NCBI RefSeq assembly: GCF_014905175.1
Contig: NC_057788.1
Coordinates: 30,784,154 to 30,848,153 of the forward strand
From: Aphidius gifuensis
Taxonomy: Eukaryota; Arthropoda; Insecta; Hymenoptera; Braconidae
Length of the DNA: 64,000 nucleotides
Reading direction: 5' to 3'
Each line of letters begins with the position of its first letter. Within the stretch, counting starts at the first letter, position 1. This document shows positions 13,501 to 26,660 of the stretch, piece after piece. The notes under the pieces are model-generated. The model saw only the letters and a list, made by a program, of their open reading frames with translations, was not told the DNA's origin and did not search any database. The position numbers and the translations under genes are program-made.

Positions 13501-15368
13501 CTTCTTTTTTTTTTTAAACTACATGTGTATAAATGTTTTGAGAAGGAAAAAGCCCAGAGCGATCGTCGATGCGTGCACACACTTGGGGTTGTTATTCTAT
13601 CGAAATGTATCCGATGTCAAATGGAGCAAAAACCGGTCACGTGTCACTTTGAAGTGACATTATATATATACTAGGGGTATCTTAACCAACGAGTACTGAA
13701 AATGTCATATTTGTTTTTTTTTTTTTAAATTAAAAATATCTGTATGAAATTCAATGTCTTGGAAATGAGAAAAAAAAAAAATATTAAAATTTTTCATTTC
13801 TTTAATATTAAAAAATAAATAAATCAAATTTTTTCATGAAAGAAAATTAAATTAATCATTAAATAAAAATATTTATTATTATTTATATGGGAAAAAAAAA
13901 AAAGTATATATAAGTACTTAATTTTTAAATCATTTTAACAATTGAAAAATTTTTTTTTTTAAATCAAATATAAAAGTTGTTTATTCTATTGTATTTATAT
14001 TTATTTTGTCGATATTTTTTGACGCATAATAAATCTTTGAAATCTACCTGTACGACATTTTTTTCATTTGATAATATTCACTGAGTCAGAAAAAAATATA
14101 AAAAAAAATCTGTCACCGGTCGTCACCTGTTCCAGGTAAACACCAAGTGAAAACATTTACAAAAAAAGGAAAAAAAAAAATAAAAAAAAGACTGTCACCG
14201 AATAATACAGTTGTGCAAGTGAGATGAAGCAGACTAATAACATGACTGGATGACAGGGACACGCATTGTGATGACATTTCGTTCCACTTTGACCGCAAAA
14301 ACCACCGACTATACTATACCATTGTGTCGCACCCTAAAAAAATTTTAGATTCTCGACTTTTGGGCTTTTTTTCACTGTCATCAAGGGGGAATAAAAAAAA
14401 AATATCAAGTCCTTGTAATCTCGTGGTTTCTTTTTCTCCCTGTCCCGCCTTTTTCAAAAAAATTTTAAAGTTAGATAAATAAAGATTTGGAGCAGTTGGT
14501 GGATATACAAGCGACCCTTGAAGACAGTAATCTTTTCACTCTTAAAATCATCTATATAGTCAAAAAATTATGTCCAAAAATTTCTAACCTTTTTATTTTT
14601 TTTTTCTATGTTCCAGGTAAGCATTCATCAGTGGAAAACATTTTGGAAAATTGTATGTATAATTATAAAACAATCGAGTCATTGGGAAACTCAAAACGTC
14701 AAAGAAATTTTTCACAGAAAAAAAACGAAATTCTGGTATAATAATAATTAAGATTTTTTTTTTTGTTCTGGTTAATGCACTTTTTTGCTATCTTTGAATG
14801 ATGAAAATTTTTCATTAATGGAAGGTGTATAATATTTTTATCTTTTTCAATTTTTATCTGATTTATTCTTTTGTCTTTGCGTGACAAGTACCAGAGCCGA
14901 TACAAGATAATGGCAAGATAAAAACACCTCTCGATGCGGCTTTTACACTCTTAAAAGGCGGAGCATCAATTTGACAAGATAAGAATTCAGACACACACTC
15001 ACACATACTTGATAAAATAGTAAAAATATATACACATAAAAAAGATGCAACATTTTTTTTTTTATTTTAAAAAGATTGATCACGACGCAGTGACGAAACA
15101 AGGACAAAGTAGAACAAAAAATAAAAATTTAAATAAATAAAATAACAACAATAAAAAACGTGAAGCAAAAAAAATTAAGTAAATCGAGTAATGATTAAAT
15201 TATTCTTGTCTTTAATCGTACCGCGGAGTAATTTGACATACTCGTTAACATTGCTAATTTTTTAATTATTAAATTTCATTTAAAAAAAATATTCTTTAAT
15301 TTTTTTAATTGTATATATTTTCGTAATGGATTAGTGAATACTTTATGAAAAAAAAAAAGAAATTATTA
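10561..15368. other. AT-rich noncoding stretch
   Basis: No supported gene. Minus-strand open frames at 12283-12627 and 13377-13580 lack pyrimidine-rich acceptors and recognisable domains. The segment is rich in A and T homopolymers. Confidence 0.6.
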
Positions 15369-16431
15369 CCCTGGTAGAAATTTCATCTCGCAGCGATCTA
15401 GCTGCGACATTCACGTGTGACTTACGATGTCGCAGCAACATCGCAAAATCACTCGCCGCGAGCTAGCTGCGAGCCATAATGAAATCACTTTTTGAGTCGC
15501 AGCGGTCTAGCATGCGACATAGCTATTTCTACGATTATCAGGTTCAGTTAGGTTAAACGGCAAGGAGTGGGGATCAATTTTATTATGATAGCAATAATAA
15601 TAATAGTAATATTATTTATGTTTTTTTATTAATTTGTTTGAATTTAAAAACACATTAAATATAAAAATTTCCATCTGATAATAGCGAATATAATCATGAT
15701 ACTACTGGTTTCCAGGAATTTGAAGAAGTTTTATATAGTTAAAGCTGTCGTTGCTTGTCATCTTGACCAATCTTGACAAAAAACTGCAATGTAGAGAACT
15801 ACAATCATCACTCTACAACAAATTAATTCAGATTAAAAATTCATTGAATCTTTCAAATATTAATTATGTAATAAAATATATAAAATTCAAAAATTACTTA
15901 CATTATTTTTTCATAACATATGACATAAACTTAAAATAAGATATGCGATGCAATGATTCTGGTTGATATTCCCCCTTCGTCGATGTCTACATGAACATCT
16001 AGTGTTGCATTACTCTGAAAACTCTCCAAACAGTATCAACGTTTTATATAAGACTCAAAAAATTACTTACTGTTTTATAATCAGATGAATTTTTCGAGTG
16101 ACAATAATTATTTATATTTATAATTATTTATTTTTCATGATTAATATGAATGTTCTATACACATACTATTATAAAGCAGAAGGCACCACCATTTATTTAT
16201 TATTTAACGTACAGGTTAAACACCAAAATTGCAGATGCGTGCGCGTATATGAATTATAAGGTCGCAGCAACCTCGCAGCGAGATACTTCTGCGAGTGTTG
16301 CATAGCATAGGTCGCGCCCAGCTCGCAGCTGCCTCGCTGCGAGATACGTCTGCGAGTGTTGCATAGCATAGGTCGCGCCCAGCTCGCTGCGACATTGAAT
16401 GTCGCAACTCGAAGTCAAATTTCTACCAGGG
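15369..16431. mobile_element. Non-autonomous DNA transposon with 15-bp TIRs and TA flanks
   Basis: Both ends carry CCCTGGTAGAAATTT in inverted orientation (15369-15383 and 16417-16431). They are flanked by TA (15367-15368 and 16432-16433), as a TA target-site duplication would leave. Just inside each end is CpG-rich sequence built from GTCGCAGC-type motifs, and the string TGCGACATTCA is shared in inverted orientation. The middle is AT-rich and has no transposase-like frame, so the element would need a helper. The TA flanks resemble Tc1/mariner-like elements, but the superfamily is not proven. Confidence 0.85.
16271..16392. repeat. 61-bp tandem duplication inside the transposon
   Basis: Two nearly identical units, each containing CGAGATAC (16279 and 16340) and TGCGAGTGTTGCATAGCATA, repeat with a 61-bp period near the right end of the element. 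They explain the internally repeated minus-strand peptide at 16216-16407, which is therefore not a gene. Confidence 0.88.
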
Positions 16432-17268
16432 TATATGAATCGAGATTGATTGCGGTGATTGATGCAAAATATTTTTTGTCTCCATACACGGAAGTCACAG
16501 ATTTCTCTGTATAAATATTTAAAAAATGATAATAAAAAAAAGAAAAAAAAAAAAAAAAATTATAAATATAAGTATATATCATCCGGAAGGTCATTGGTTA
16601 ATCAAATTACCGTAAAGTCTCATCTTCAACTCTAATCGCACTTTAATGGTTACCGTTATAAACACAGAATATCTCATCAACAATATCACGCAATTTTGAT
16701 CCTTTCGCTCAGTCAATATATACCTACTGTGTCTACCTATTTATTCATATTCACAATGTGAAAGTTTTCATATACAAATTAAAAGATATATTAAGACTTT
16801 TTTTAAAATAATAATTTATTTAAAAATAACACTTACATTTTCAAATAGCCATAATAAAAATATAATTTTATAATCAAAATATATTTTAACTTGTTAAATT
16901 GATATTCGTTCCAGTCACACATTGTATTTCATAAAATATAATTATTATAAAATTATATACAACATTGTCGTAATCATGGCTGAACGTTAAAATCGTGAAG
17001 GTCAAAAAACGTCATCAGAAAAATAATAATTACAAATTATTATTCTTTAATGCAACATTGAGAGTGTCATGATATTATGCAAATGTCAATCAACATGTAG
17101 CGACATTATTTTTATTTTTTTTAAAATGCTAATGGTTTTTTTTTTTCCTTTTAAAATTTTCCATCGAATATATTTATTTATTTTTAAATTATATTGTCTA
17201 TTTTTATAAACAATTAACTAAAATTTTCCTCATTTTTTTTTAGTGTTTTTTTTAATTTATCAATTCTT
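16432..17268. other. AT-rich noncoding stretch
   Basis: I see nothing beyond AT-rich filler between the two related mobile elements. Confidence 0.55.
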
Positions 17269-17372
17269 CCCAGGTAAAAAGAAGAGTCAATTTTTTGACT
17301 TAAGAATTCTCATATCAAATTAACGAGTAAAGTCAAAAAGTGACCTCAAATCGACTCTAATTTCTACCTGGG
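17269..17372. mobile_element. 104-bp miniature inverted-repeat element (MITE)
   Basis: The arms CCCAGGTAAAAAGAAGAGTC and CCCAGGTAGAAATTAGAGTC (read on the minus strand) match at 21 of the first 25 positions. GACTT strings lie further inside both arms, so nearly the whole element can fold back. The terminal motif CCC(A/T)GGTAGAAATT is shared with the larger element at 15369-16431, which suggests one family. No clear target-site duplication is visible (flanks CTT and CTG). Confidence 0.82.
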
Positions 17373-17662
17373 CTGCTTTTCTTTTTAATAAATCATTTCT
17401 TAAATTAAATTAAAATTCAATATTTGAGACTTGAGATTCAAGAAGAAGAAGAAAAAAACCGAGCATGTTGACATGTAGATTAAAAAATTTGTAATCAATA
17501 AGTGCTCACTGACACTATGTACATAACAAGTTGAATGTGCATGGTATAAATAAAATATATGTATATTAATTTATATATTCAGAGGGATATAAAATTTTAA
17601 TAAATAGGATGAGTAAATTTAGTCAACGGAATTCAAAGATGTTGAGGGCATATCTGACAGGG

Positions 17663-17721
17663 TATAAAAGAGAAAAGCGTGCAGAGTCATCGTTGGCGGG
17701 ACGACAACATTGGATGGATGC
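17663..17721 (+). promoter_or_regulatory. Candidate core promoter (TATA, Inr-like, DPE-like)
   Basis: TATAAAAG lies at 17663-17670. An initiator-like TCATCG follows with its A at 17689. GGATG, which fits the DPE consensus RGWYV, starts at 17716, exactly +28 from that A. The TATA-to-start distance (26 bp) is slightly short. This would drive an unannotated + strand transcript, possibly noncoding. Confidence 0.3.
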
Positions 17722-19644
17722 TTGTTGGTATTAGCATGACAAAGAGACGCTGGGACGCCTTCCTATACTTTTGCTTCTGCTTATACAATGTTATATTTAT
17801 ATATAGGTAATTGTGGAAGGAGGATTGAGAGAATGAAGAGAAAGGGAGAAAAGCTGCCACTGAGACTCAATTCAAATGCGATGGGCGTATGCTATGCTAA
17901 TATTACCGATCCACTGGCGTTAATGCATTATCAAACAGGCATATATATATATGTACCAAAAGATACTGTGTGATACTTCAAATATATTCTAATACACACA
18001 CAAAGACCAAAGTGACGAGAAGAATGAGATATAGCTCGGTTTATGTCGATAACTTGACGTCTCAATATTACTATACCTAAAATTTATTTCAATCCATCAT
18101 GATACTGATCAAATATAAAAATTTTATTTTTCATAAAAAAATATATTGAAAACAAAAAAACTGATATAAATAAATAAATTTTTTTTTTTTTCAAAATATT
18201 GACAATTTAATTAATTTTAATAATTGATTTTAGCAAATATGTAATTTTATTTTTTGAAGCTTTTTTTAATCATGCAATTTTAATTGAAAAATTGATAGAC
18301 AAAAATTAATTTGATTCATCATGTCTTTGATACTAAATTTTTTTTTTTTTTAATTAAAAATAATTAATATTGATAATTAAAGCAAATTTATAATTTATTT
18401 ACTTTTAATTTAAAAAAAAATTAATTAAGTATAAATTTAATTTTTTTATGAAAAAAAAAAAATATATAAATAAATAAAAATTTATTTTTGTTATTTTATA
18501 TCACACAAGTTTAAATAATACATGTTGTTCTCATGTCGTGTCATGTGTTTAATAATTCAGCGCCGCATGTCGCGGATGATATTAAAAAACATAAAAATAT
18601 AAGAAGTATATATGAGAGAGAGTGTATTATATCAGATAGAAGGCATTGGATGATGAGCCCCAACAAAATGTCAGGCAATGTGTTTTACACTGTGAATATA
18701 CGCTTGTATAAATTTACACAATAAAGTCGACATGTCAATTGTCAAGTGGACGTTTTTCACTTTTTAAACTAAGGGTTGTAAAAATTTAATTTACCATTAG
18801 ACCAGAAATTTGATATGAGGGAGAATATTTTATATTAACACAGTGGACAATTTTATTTATAAAAAATAAAAACAAATTATTAAGAAATTATTTATTATTA
18901 TTTATACTTTTTTTTTTTTATTTCAAATTGGTTGTGAGGATCAATTGGGACGGAGAGAATTTCAGGTCTAAATAAGTCGCGTTTAGTGGTGTCGTTAAAA
19001 TTCTGGAAAAGCAGTAAAACTTCAGATGCCAAAGAGAAAAAAATAAATATAAAAAAACTAAAGAGATCATCTTTATGTAGTTTTTTTTTTTTTTATTTTA
19101 TTATTTTTTTCTCGTGGTTATATACTCTATCCTGGCTCCAGACATCAGAGTGGACGTTCTCAAGTGTTTATGGGGGCAAAAAGAATATCCTCCAAGGTTC
19201 GGAAAATAAAAGATAGGCTTCAATTTCTATGGAATTTTTTTTATTTTATGTCGACAATGACCGCTGCAATTCTTAAGATATTTTTTTATATTTTATTTAT
19301 TTCGTTTTTGTTAGAAAAATATGTAACGTATATTTGCCGATGCACTTTTAAAAGAGGTGTGAATTTTTAAACAAAAATATTTCAAGCCACAAGGACGAAT
19401 TTGGGTCATGAAATGGTTTCATTCTTTTTCAACTAAAAAGTAGGGTTTTTTTTTTTTTTCATTTTTGTGGTAATATAACACAAGGTGAGACGGTCGCGTG
19501 ACGATGATATTTTCACAGTTTTTTTTTTTAAATAAACAACCAATGTATATATCGTGACATCCATGAATTTAGATATACATAAGAGAGACTATTTTTAATG
19601 CAAGCAACCCTTCTACGAAGTTGCCTTATCTTAAATCTCCAAGT

Positions 19645-19682
19645 ACTCGTAAAGACATATAGGTAATCTTGTCTTTACGAGT
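19645..19682. other. Perfect 13-bp hairpin
   Basis: ACTCGTAAAGACA (19645-19657) pairs perfectly with TGTCTTTACGAGT (19670-19682) around a 12-base loop. The stem is not pure A/T, so it stands out from background. It is shorter than a usual animal pre-miRNA stem. Function unknown. Confidence 0.8.
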
Positions 19683-21599
19683 CTCATCGCGTGTGATTAT
19701 TTTAAAGAAAAAAATATCAAAATTTTAAAGCACGTGAAGATAATCGATTTCGATACAATTTACCAGAATTTTATTTTCTATTCATTTGCATGATTACCGT
19801 TCATAATTACATCAGTCATTTAATATTTTTCATTTTTATTATTATAAATTTATTTTTTCTTTGAGAAGAAATAACCTTTACTGATATTTAAATTTAAAAA
19901 AAAAAATAAAAGCTATATATCGATGCAAAATTAGCAGTCGTTAGGAGGACACCAATGAACCAAAATTTAACGAGCCAATAAAAACATTTGACAAGTATTA
20001 AAATATATTTCTCAAAATAATAATAATAATAATACTAAAATTTATTTAAAAAAATTGTCTGTCTCGTATGGACATTGATGACAATGGAGACAAAAATTCG
20101 TCGCGGGTTTGAGTGGCTGTCTGGCGTTGGTAATTTATACAAAATGAAAAAAAGTTTGGCATTAAATTGAAAAGAGGCTCTTACAGTGACGATTCTACCA
20201 ATCGTCTCTTCATTCAAAAATATATTATACACACAATAATATTTTTTAACCTTTGGTCACGCTCGTTTCGGTGGCTTCTATATACACAACAACAACAACG
20301 TGGGCAGTCAAAATGCATACATAAAAATAAATCTACCAATTTCTAAACAATCTCACACTCTCATTTAACTTTTATATATTTTTTTTTTAACATTTTTTTA
20401 AATTGAAAAAAAATAAAATAATAATAAATAATATTAAACCAGAGTATCAATGACTCGACAAATTTTTAAATATAAATTTACAATGTCGTTTTGGGTGTAC
20501 ATAAATATATATCTCATGAGGCAGCAGAAAAAAAAAAATTAAAAAAAAATTATTCAATCAGACAAAGAGACACCGATGGATATATGTGAAAAGAAATAAA
20601 TATAAAAAAAAAAAAATTGGATGGAAAATAAGAGTGACATGGAAGAATGAATATATAGTGAGGATAAATAAATTTAATGGTGTCCAAGTAGTATGGCTCT
20701 TGAGTGATGTAACCGACATGTCGTGTCACCACAAGTGAAAAATTAGATTAATTTATAAAAAAAGATAAAATATATTATATTGTCTCTATCCTTAATTTTA
20801 AATTCACCCCTTGAACACTCATTTTACCGGGTATTATACTTTATCCACTTTTCTCTTACCACTCAAAGAACAATCAATCCACTTTTACTATCAATTTTTT
20901 TTTTTTTTTCATTTTCATTTTGATGGATAAATGAGTTGCAAATAGTCGCATGATGCCAGAGACCCATACATCACTTTGGCGCATTTAAATAATTTTTTTT
21001 TTTGTCGCTATGTATGAAATTGCCCATCAGCAAATCCGATTTGGTCTTTATTTTTTTATATATATTCATCTTTTTTTTTAATATTTCAATCTTCTTCATT
21101 TCTTTTACTACTTGTCGATTAAATTTTTATTTTTTATTTTCTCATAGTCGTTATATATTTTTTAATGCGCGCGGTTATATTAAAATTTAAATATCAAATT
21201 TTTAAATTGTAATTATTAATTAAATAAATTTTATTTTTTAATGCAGGATGTTGTGACATTGTCAATCAGATTAAGAAAAAAAAATATATAATTAAAATTA
21301 AGAGTGTCATAAACCGGTGAAAATTATTATCGTTGAATAAACACGACAGATTTTATCATTAACTCTAATTTGACTCCCTAAAAAAAATAAAATTATATAC
21401 AGCTGCGTATATTTTAAAAACGAAAGACGAAAATCTTTATTTGTAAATGATAAAATGACAGAAATATATTTAGAGAATTGAAGGCAAAAAAAAAATAATA
21501 ATTGCGAGTAAATGTGTGGATGATAACGAGTCCTTTGCCAGCTGGTTTGTGGGTAGGTAAAATAATATATATATATAAAATAGCTGTATATAGGGGAAT

Positions 21600-21822
21600 A
21601 TGTACACCCCTAATGCTCGTTTTGCAGTCTCGGGGTGTTCTGGTGTTGTCGGTGGCTGTGTATGCCTGAGGCGATAAATATCATAGCCATACAAGCGAAT
21701 CCCGCAACAGTATCAATTCTGTCAATTGTCAATTCCGGCTGTGCCGAGATAAATTCTGAGTATAAAAGGCCTTTTGAAGTCTACAGCAGGCAACCACCAC
21801 CCTATCATGACTAGTAATTCAA
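21600..21822 (+). promoter_or_regulatory. GC-richer block ending in TATAAAAGGC; possible promoter
   Basis: This block is distinctly less AT-rich than its surroundings and ends with TATAAAAG at 21761-21768, close to the metazoan TATA consensus. About 30 bp downstream the sequence is CTACAGCAGGC, without a good initiator, and I see no coding frame after it. Confidence as a promoter is low. Confidence 0.25.
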
Positions 21823-24800
21823 TTTTTTTCATTTTTTTATTTTTTACATCGCGCATTACATAACCATCAACTGACGACTCAAATACAATTACAATTTATA
21901 TTCAAAAAATAAAAATTTCAAAAAAAATATTTTGACATGTAGCTGTGTACTTTTTTTTTTTTTTGTAATAGTTTTCAATTCAATGAACTATATGTACTGC
22001 ATGTAGTATTTGCAATAATAATTCATAATAATGATAAATAAATTTCAATTTAATATTCATTTATATCTATTTTTTTCCCTTTTAAATCCGTCAACCAAAA
22101 AATCAGCAATTTCGCAATCCCCATGGTGAATTTTAGTACTCCAGTTTTCATATATTTAAATGGGGGTCCAGTTGATCGGGGATTATTGTGGAATTTCAAC
22201 GCATAAATGGTCCAAATGACCATATTAAAAAAGGAAAAAAAAGAAATTAATCGAAACGGCTCGGTCAAGCACTCGGCTTTCGACAAATATCCACTAAAAT
22301 TGAGGCAACAATGCATTGTCCTCTGCACCCCAGCCAGCTTCATTTAAACTTAAAAAAAAAATAATAAAACCTCAAGACTCCATGAAAAAATTAATAAAAA
22401 AAAATTTTTTATTAAAATGAAAATTACAAAAAGATATTCAACGTTGAAAATAATCATGGCATTTTTATTTTTCATATAAGAATAAAGATGGAAGGAGGGA
22501 TGTATGCCAATCCTAGAAAGGCGTGTACACCTTATATTATTTCTTCTTTGCTCGCAGTTGTACGCACGAATGGGCACAAAGGGTTAGCAATGAATAAAAA
22601 AAAATATATATGTATTACTGAAAAAACAACCCCACCTTTTAAAAAAAAAAAAAAAAACTATTCATTCTTAGTTTGCATTATATTAAATGAAATTCAAGAA
22701 GTCCCCACTCGAAAAGTCTCCAACGGATCTTCAGTCTTGCGTGCGCGAGTGCATAGAACACTTCACTGTGTCATCTTAATCACCCAAAAATAACCGTGAA
22801 AAATAATAACAATAATGAAAATTAATTTTGAAAAATATTAACAGTAGTTAATTGTCTTCGCAGGGTTTAAAAAAATATAATAAAGATAATGGAAAATTCA
22901 AAAAATTCATTGCAAAAGGTGGTGACATATCTGATTAATAAATTATTTCTAAAATCTCAGCGTCTCTTATTTTCTCACAATTAATTAATGCAACCACAGT
23001 AAAAAAAAAAACTAAAAAAAATGACAATGCAATTAGCAAATAAAGTCGTGTTCAAAGAAATTTACTTAATAGCTTTGGATGACATCGCATACACTTCCTC
23101 TACTTAAATTTTGATGAGGTATGTGTCGTGCATTTTTAGTGATAAGAATTTTTTATATTTACCTCAAACAATGTTATACAACATTGCGTGTATTATATAA
23201 TTTCCAAAAATATATTTTTTAAAATGTCATGTTTAATTATCTCTTTACACGAGTTACTTTAATTATTTCTTAAAAATAAAAAAAAAAATAAATAAAATAT
23301 CTTGCGAGGGAATAAAAATTAAAATTGCATTCTCGATATATATCAAATGTAAAATAACGAATGGTTGACATTGCGATGTCGTGCATTATATTATACTCGA
23401 AAGGATATACATGTTTTTTGTTTTTTATTTCGATTTCCCGTCGAAATGACAAGAAAAATAAAATTAGAGCAAAAAAAATAATAAAAAAAATCGAAACACA
23501 ACTCACAAAGAGAGCTAGAAAAATAATATAAAAATAAATAAATGTAATGAAATAATAATAATAATAATAATACGAAATATTGATAATATAAATAAAAAAT
23601 AAAAAAAAAAGAGTAAAGTGCATGAGGGGCATGGCAGACAAGGTGAGAGATCGCATCGGTGCGAGAAACCTTGCAACTTCAGATATATCGACGCATCATC
23701 TCGATCCGCCGGGCAAAAAGTTTTCAACCAAGATGAGTAAAAAGTCTCAACGCATATATATATATTTATTTTATTTCTCAAACCATTTTATTTATGTTTT
23801 ATTATTTTATTTCTCTTCAGAGTTTGTCGATCGATTTTCATTCCATTGCTCGGCTCAGACCCAACGCTATAACTGACCGCTATAATTTTTATGATATATT
23901 TGCTTATACTTTTTGAGCGTATGATATTTTATTTTGAGCTACAATTGTCCATGTGAATACAAAGATGATGATAATAATAATAAAAAATACAACTTATTCT
24001 CGGCCTGAATTATTGTATAGAATAAAAATCATGTTTACCGTTTTTAAAAAAATTTTATATTTATATTTTTTTATATTTTAAAATGACGGATATTAATTGG
24101 ACTGAATTAATGCTGAGAAAAATTGTGTCGATCTTGTACGGTTGCAAAATGTTGAATTTTTTTATTAATAGTAATTTTTTTTTTTTTCTTGAATAGTGGT
24201 TTCTTATTTTAGTATTTAACAATGATTGTTTTAAATAGAGTTATACTTTTATTTGTATTTAATTATTGTTTGGATTTTTTTTTTGAAAAGCTAAATCACC
24301 AGGGTGGTCTGAGAAATAGTTAAATCGAAAAAATAAATAAATAAAAAAACACAAAAGACATGAAAATAACGGAATTGTTTTGTTATAGTTTTAATATTCA
24401 CACAAAAAAAATATATAATAAAAAAATATTGCGAGGAGATAAAAAAGAAATTTAGAGAAGAAAAGAAATGAAAAATTAAGGGATTGAATAATGAATCCAA
24501 ATATACTATAGAGCAAAAATCTGGTGAGTTCGTGATCGGTATAATTAACGTAGGCGAAGATATAATTTAGAGAAGGGGGTAGAATATTTTTTGATTTTTA
24601 AAAATATATTTTTTAAAGAGTGGTTCCCGCGCATTTACTTAACTATTCACGTGAAAAAATGATTCGGTTATTTCACAACACACACATGCGTTTTACAAGT
24701 TTCATCGTGACTCAATATTTTGTCTGCTGCAGTATATAGGATTATTCAAACTTGAAGAAAATAAAAATCATAAAAATTTATATCTTCGAAATTCCATTGA

Positions 24801-26660
24801 TTTATATCCATCGACCGTGAGAAATATATATCGCGAGGATTTGATGAGAGAGATACATCACTCATCAATCGAGATTGATAATTTATTTTTATTTAAAAAA
24901 AAAAAAATCAAATTATTTTATTTTTAAAAAATACTAATCACTGTACGAGCAACAAATTAATATGATAAATATTAAAATTAAAAATTTGAATTAAAGTGTA
25001 ATTTTAAATTGTTTAAAATTTTTTTATCAACTTAATTTTATAAAAAAATTTCGAGGGTGTTAATTGACATTGATTAATCACAAATGAAATTTTTATTCCG
25101 TCAAATTTTATCGTCATAAATAAATAGATTTTAAATAGATGAAAAATTTTTTTTTCCATAAATAAAACAACATAAATTATCAATTGACAAAAAGATCTCA
25201 ATAATTCAAACTTTCAATAAGTAATTTAAAAATATTTTCCAGTCTCTATAAATACTAAACGATAATTAAAAATAAAAAAAAAAAACCATCAAATTATATT
25301 TCTCCTCAACTAGTAATTTAAAAAAATAAACTAGTTTTGCAAAAAAAAAAGTTAAATAAAAAAAAATTAAACGTATATAATCTTTTTAGAAAACACAAAT
25401 ATATATTTGTTATTTTTCTGATGGACACGCATATACCAACATTCATTAAAATTATAAAATACATCATCAGAATGTCTTTATATTATTATTATTTTTTTTT
25501 TTAATAATAAGAGACGAGAAAAAGGGAAGCAAAATTCACGGTGTAAGATATCAGCCAAGGCGTGCGTTAGTGAAATACTCAAGCGAGTAACTTTACGAGC
25601 GTTCTTGTAATTATCTCCAATAAATATCTCCATGGCACGAGAGACTATATATCGATATATACACCGAGACGGAGGTCAAGGGTCAGTATCTTTTTCATTT
25701 ATTTTTTTCAATTCCCCCTCTGATATTTTTTTTATTTTTTCATTTATTTTTACATTTTTTATCTCTATATAAACTCTATACCTTTGCCAAAGACTCGATA
25801 ATCAAGCTCTCTTTTTCTCTTGAACCACCATATATATTTTTAAGTATAAATTTTTTTTATTTTTACTTTTGTTCAATATGTGCATATCTCTGATAAATTT
25901 ATAATACGCAAACACCCATATGGCCTCAATGAAGAATGTACCTGTTTAATAACACGCGAAAGAATAACACAAGTTAACAAACTGATCCTCCTTAATGTAT
26001 AACTACACATCGATATCATATGAGCCAATTTCATCGCTTCATTTTAATATTATACATTTATTTTTTTATCTATTTTTATATTTAAATAGTTGCAATGTTA
26101 ATTAATTTATTTTAAAATATTTATGTAACATTGTGTTTAATTTTTTTTTCATTATTAAATTAAATTTCTATATGATGTTAAATTATTTTAATTGAAAATT
26201 TATATTTCAATATGGATTTATTAATTTATATTTATTTTTTCTATTAAAAATAATTTCTATTAGCTATTTTATTTATCAATAATTATCAAATGAAAATATT
26301 TGAATTTTTTAAATTTATTTCTCGTTGACATTTTACTATTTTTAAAAATATTTTTCATCACTCGAAATAAAAGCAAACAATTAAATATCATTTACCAAAT
26401 TTTTCTAAACATTAATCAATAAAAAAACAATAGAAAAACAAAGTTTTATTATTAATTAGTATAATAAAAATAAATTAATAAAGTTTAGAAAAAAAAATTA
26501 CCCTTCGATTTCTTAATTCTTCCTCATTTATATATATATTTTTTTATCAACGTAATTTCTAAATTAATTACATTTATATATATTAAATTGCTATATACTT
26601 GTTATCTTATCTTGAATTTTTTTTTGTTATTTTTATTTAATTTTATTATTATCCTGGTTC
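21823..26660. other. AT-rich noncoding stretch
   Basis: No supported gene. An (AAT)n microsatellite lies at about 23550-23572. Long hydrophobic minus-strand frames near 23270-23781 are translated A/T homopolymer runs. Confidence 0.6.

Larger units (their letters stand above)
17373..21599. other. AT-rich noncoding stretch with candidate promoter and hairpin
   Basis: No supported protein gene. It holds the candidate core promoter at 17663-17721 and a perfect hairpin at 19645-19682, listed separately. A 61-codon open frame at 17788-17973 lies about 100 bp after the promoter candidate but matches nothing I recognise. Confidence 0.5.

Noticed and set aside
13377..13580. Minus-strand frame with coding-like peptide (EYTPSTDRYKPISDHNQQ)
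   Set aside because: The upstream side is purine-rich with no acceptor tract, and no family is recognised.
16216..16407. 63-codon minus-strand frame with internal repeat
   Set aside because: It lies inside the transposon and is produced by the 61-bp tandem duplication.
23270..23781. Long minus-strand hydrophobic open frames
   Set aside because: They are translated A/T homopolymers and (AAT)n. There is no domain, no start context and no composition shift.
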